Shown in pieces: positions 5,378 through 5,410 of a stretch of DNA of 5,410 nucleotides (the stretch's first letter is position 1; every line of letters starts with the position of its first letter). Made by a program: the position numbers and the translations under genes. The stretch covers positions 1-5,410 of the forward strand of contig CAJZFK010000053.1 in assembly GCA_915070155.1 (NCBI GenBank), given 5' to 3'. The notes under the pieces were generated by a model. That model worked only from the letters and a program-made list of their open reading frames with translations, ran no database searches and was not told the DNA's origin. Source of the stretch: an uncultured Candidatus Saccharibacteria bacterium (GTDB lineage: Bacteria; Patescibacteriota; Saccharimonadia; Saccharimonadales; Saccharimonadaceae).

Positions 5378-5406
5378 ATTATAACAGATAGGAAACTATT
5401 TGCCAA
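5378..5406 (-). promoter_or_regulatory. strong sigma70-type promoter of the rpsU-yqeY-adk-map unit, with extended -10
   Basis: On the minus strand TTGGCA (5406 down to 5401; five of six match TTGACA), a 17-base spacer and a perfect TATAAT (5383 to 5378) are present. The spacer ends in TGT, giving the extended -10 TGnTATAAT. The expected start site, an A at about 5371, leaves roughly 3 bases before the rpsU ATG. This is near-ideal spacing and composition for a highly expressed ribosomal-protein gene. Confidence 0.88.
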
Positions 5407-5410
5407 CTAG

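Overview
All recognisable genes lie on the minus strand, packed end to end with overlaps or gaps of a few bases. Read in the direction of transcription (high to low coordinates) the order is rpsU, yqeY-like, adk, map, then ftsA, ftsZ, nrdR, a small thioredoxin-fold gene, and the start of a membrane protein that resembles the VKOR family and runs off the left edge. The compact layout, small proteins and this particular mix of genes suggest a small-genome bacterium of the Patescibacteria/CPR type, most likely Candidatus Saccharibacteria (TM7). This is an inference from gene content and protein character, not from a marker comparison. UGA acts as a stop (adk ends on TGA inside an ATGA overlap), which argues against the recoded Absconditabacteria and Gracilibacteria.

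The window seems to hold two transcription units in tandem. Unit 1 (right side) starts at a near-consensus sigma70-type promoter with an extended -10 at 5378-5406 and carries rpsU, yqeY, adk and map: translation, tRNA-amidotransferase-like, nucleotide-balance and N-terminal methionine-removal functions. Unit 2 starts at a second strong promoter at 3325-3354, in the 47-base gap between map and ftsA, and carries the cell-division pair ftsA-ftsZ followed by nrdR, the thioredoxin-like gene and the membrane protein. No hairpin terminator is visible between the units, so read-through from unit 1 into unit 2 is possible.

Both promoters put the -10 box only 7-9 bases before the start codon, so the first gene of each unit is predicted to be translated from a leaderless or almost leaderless mRNA. 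The downstream genes have Shine-Dalgarno sequences or stop/start overlaps (TAATG, ATGA), pointing to translational coupling.

The most unusual features are three proteins with altered key residues. The NrdR-like regulator has lost all four zinc-ribbon cysteines while keeping its ATP-cone. The thioredoxin-fold protein lacks the CxxC redox motif and sits directly before the VKOR-like gene. The adenylate kinase has substitutions in the P-loop and AMP-binding segments. There is no stretch over 300 bases without a gene, and no RNA gene, mobile element or CRISPR array was seen.
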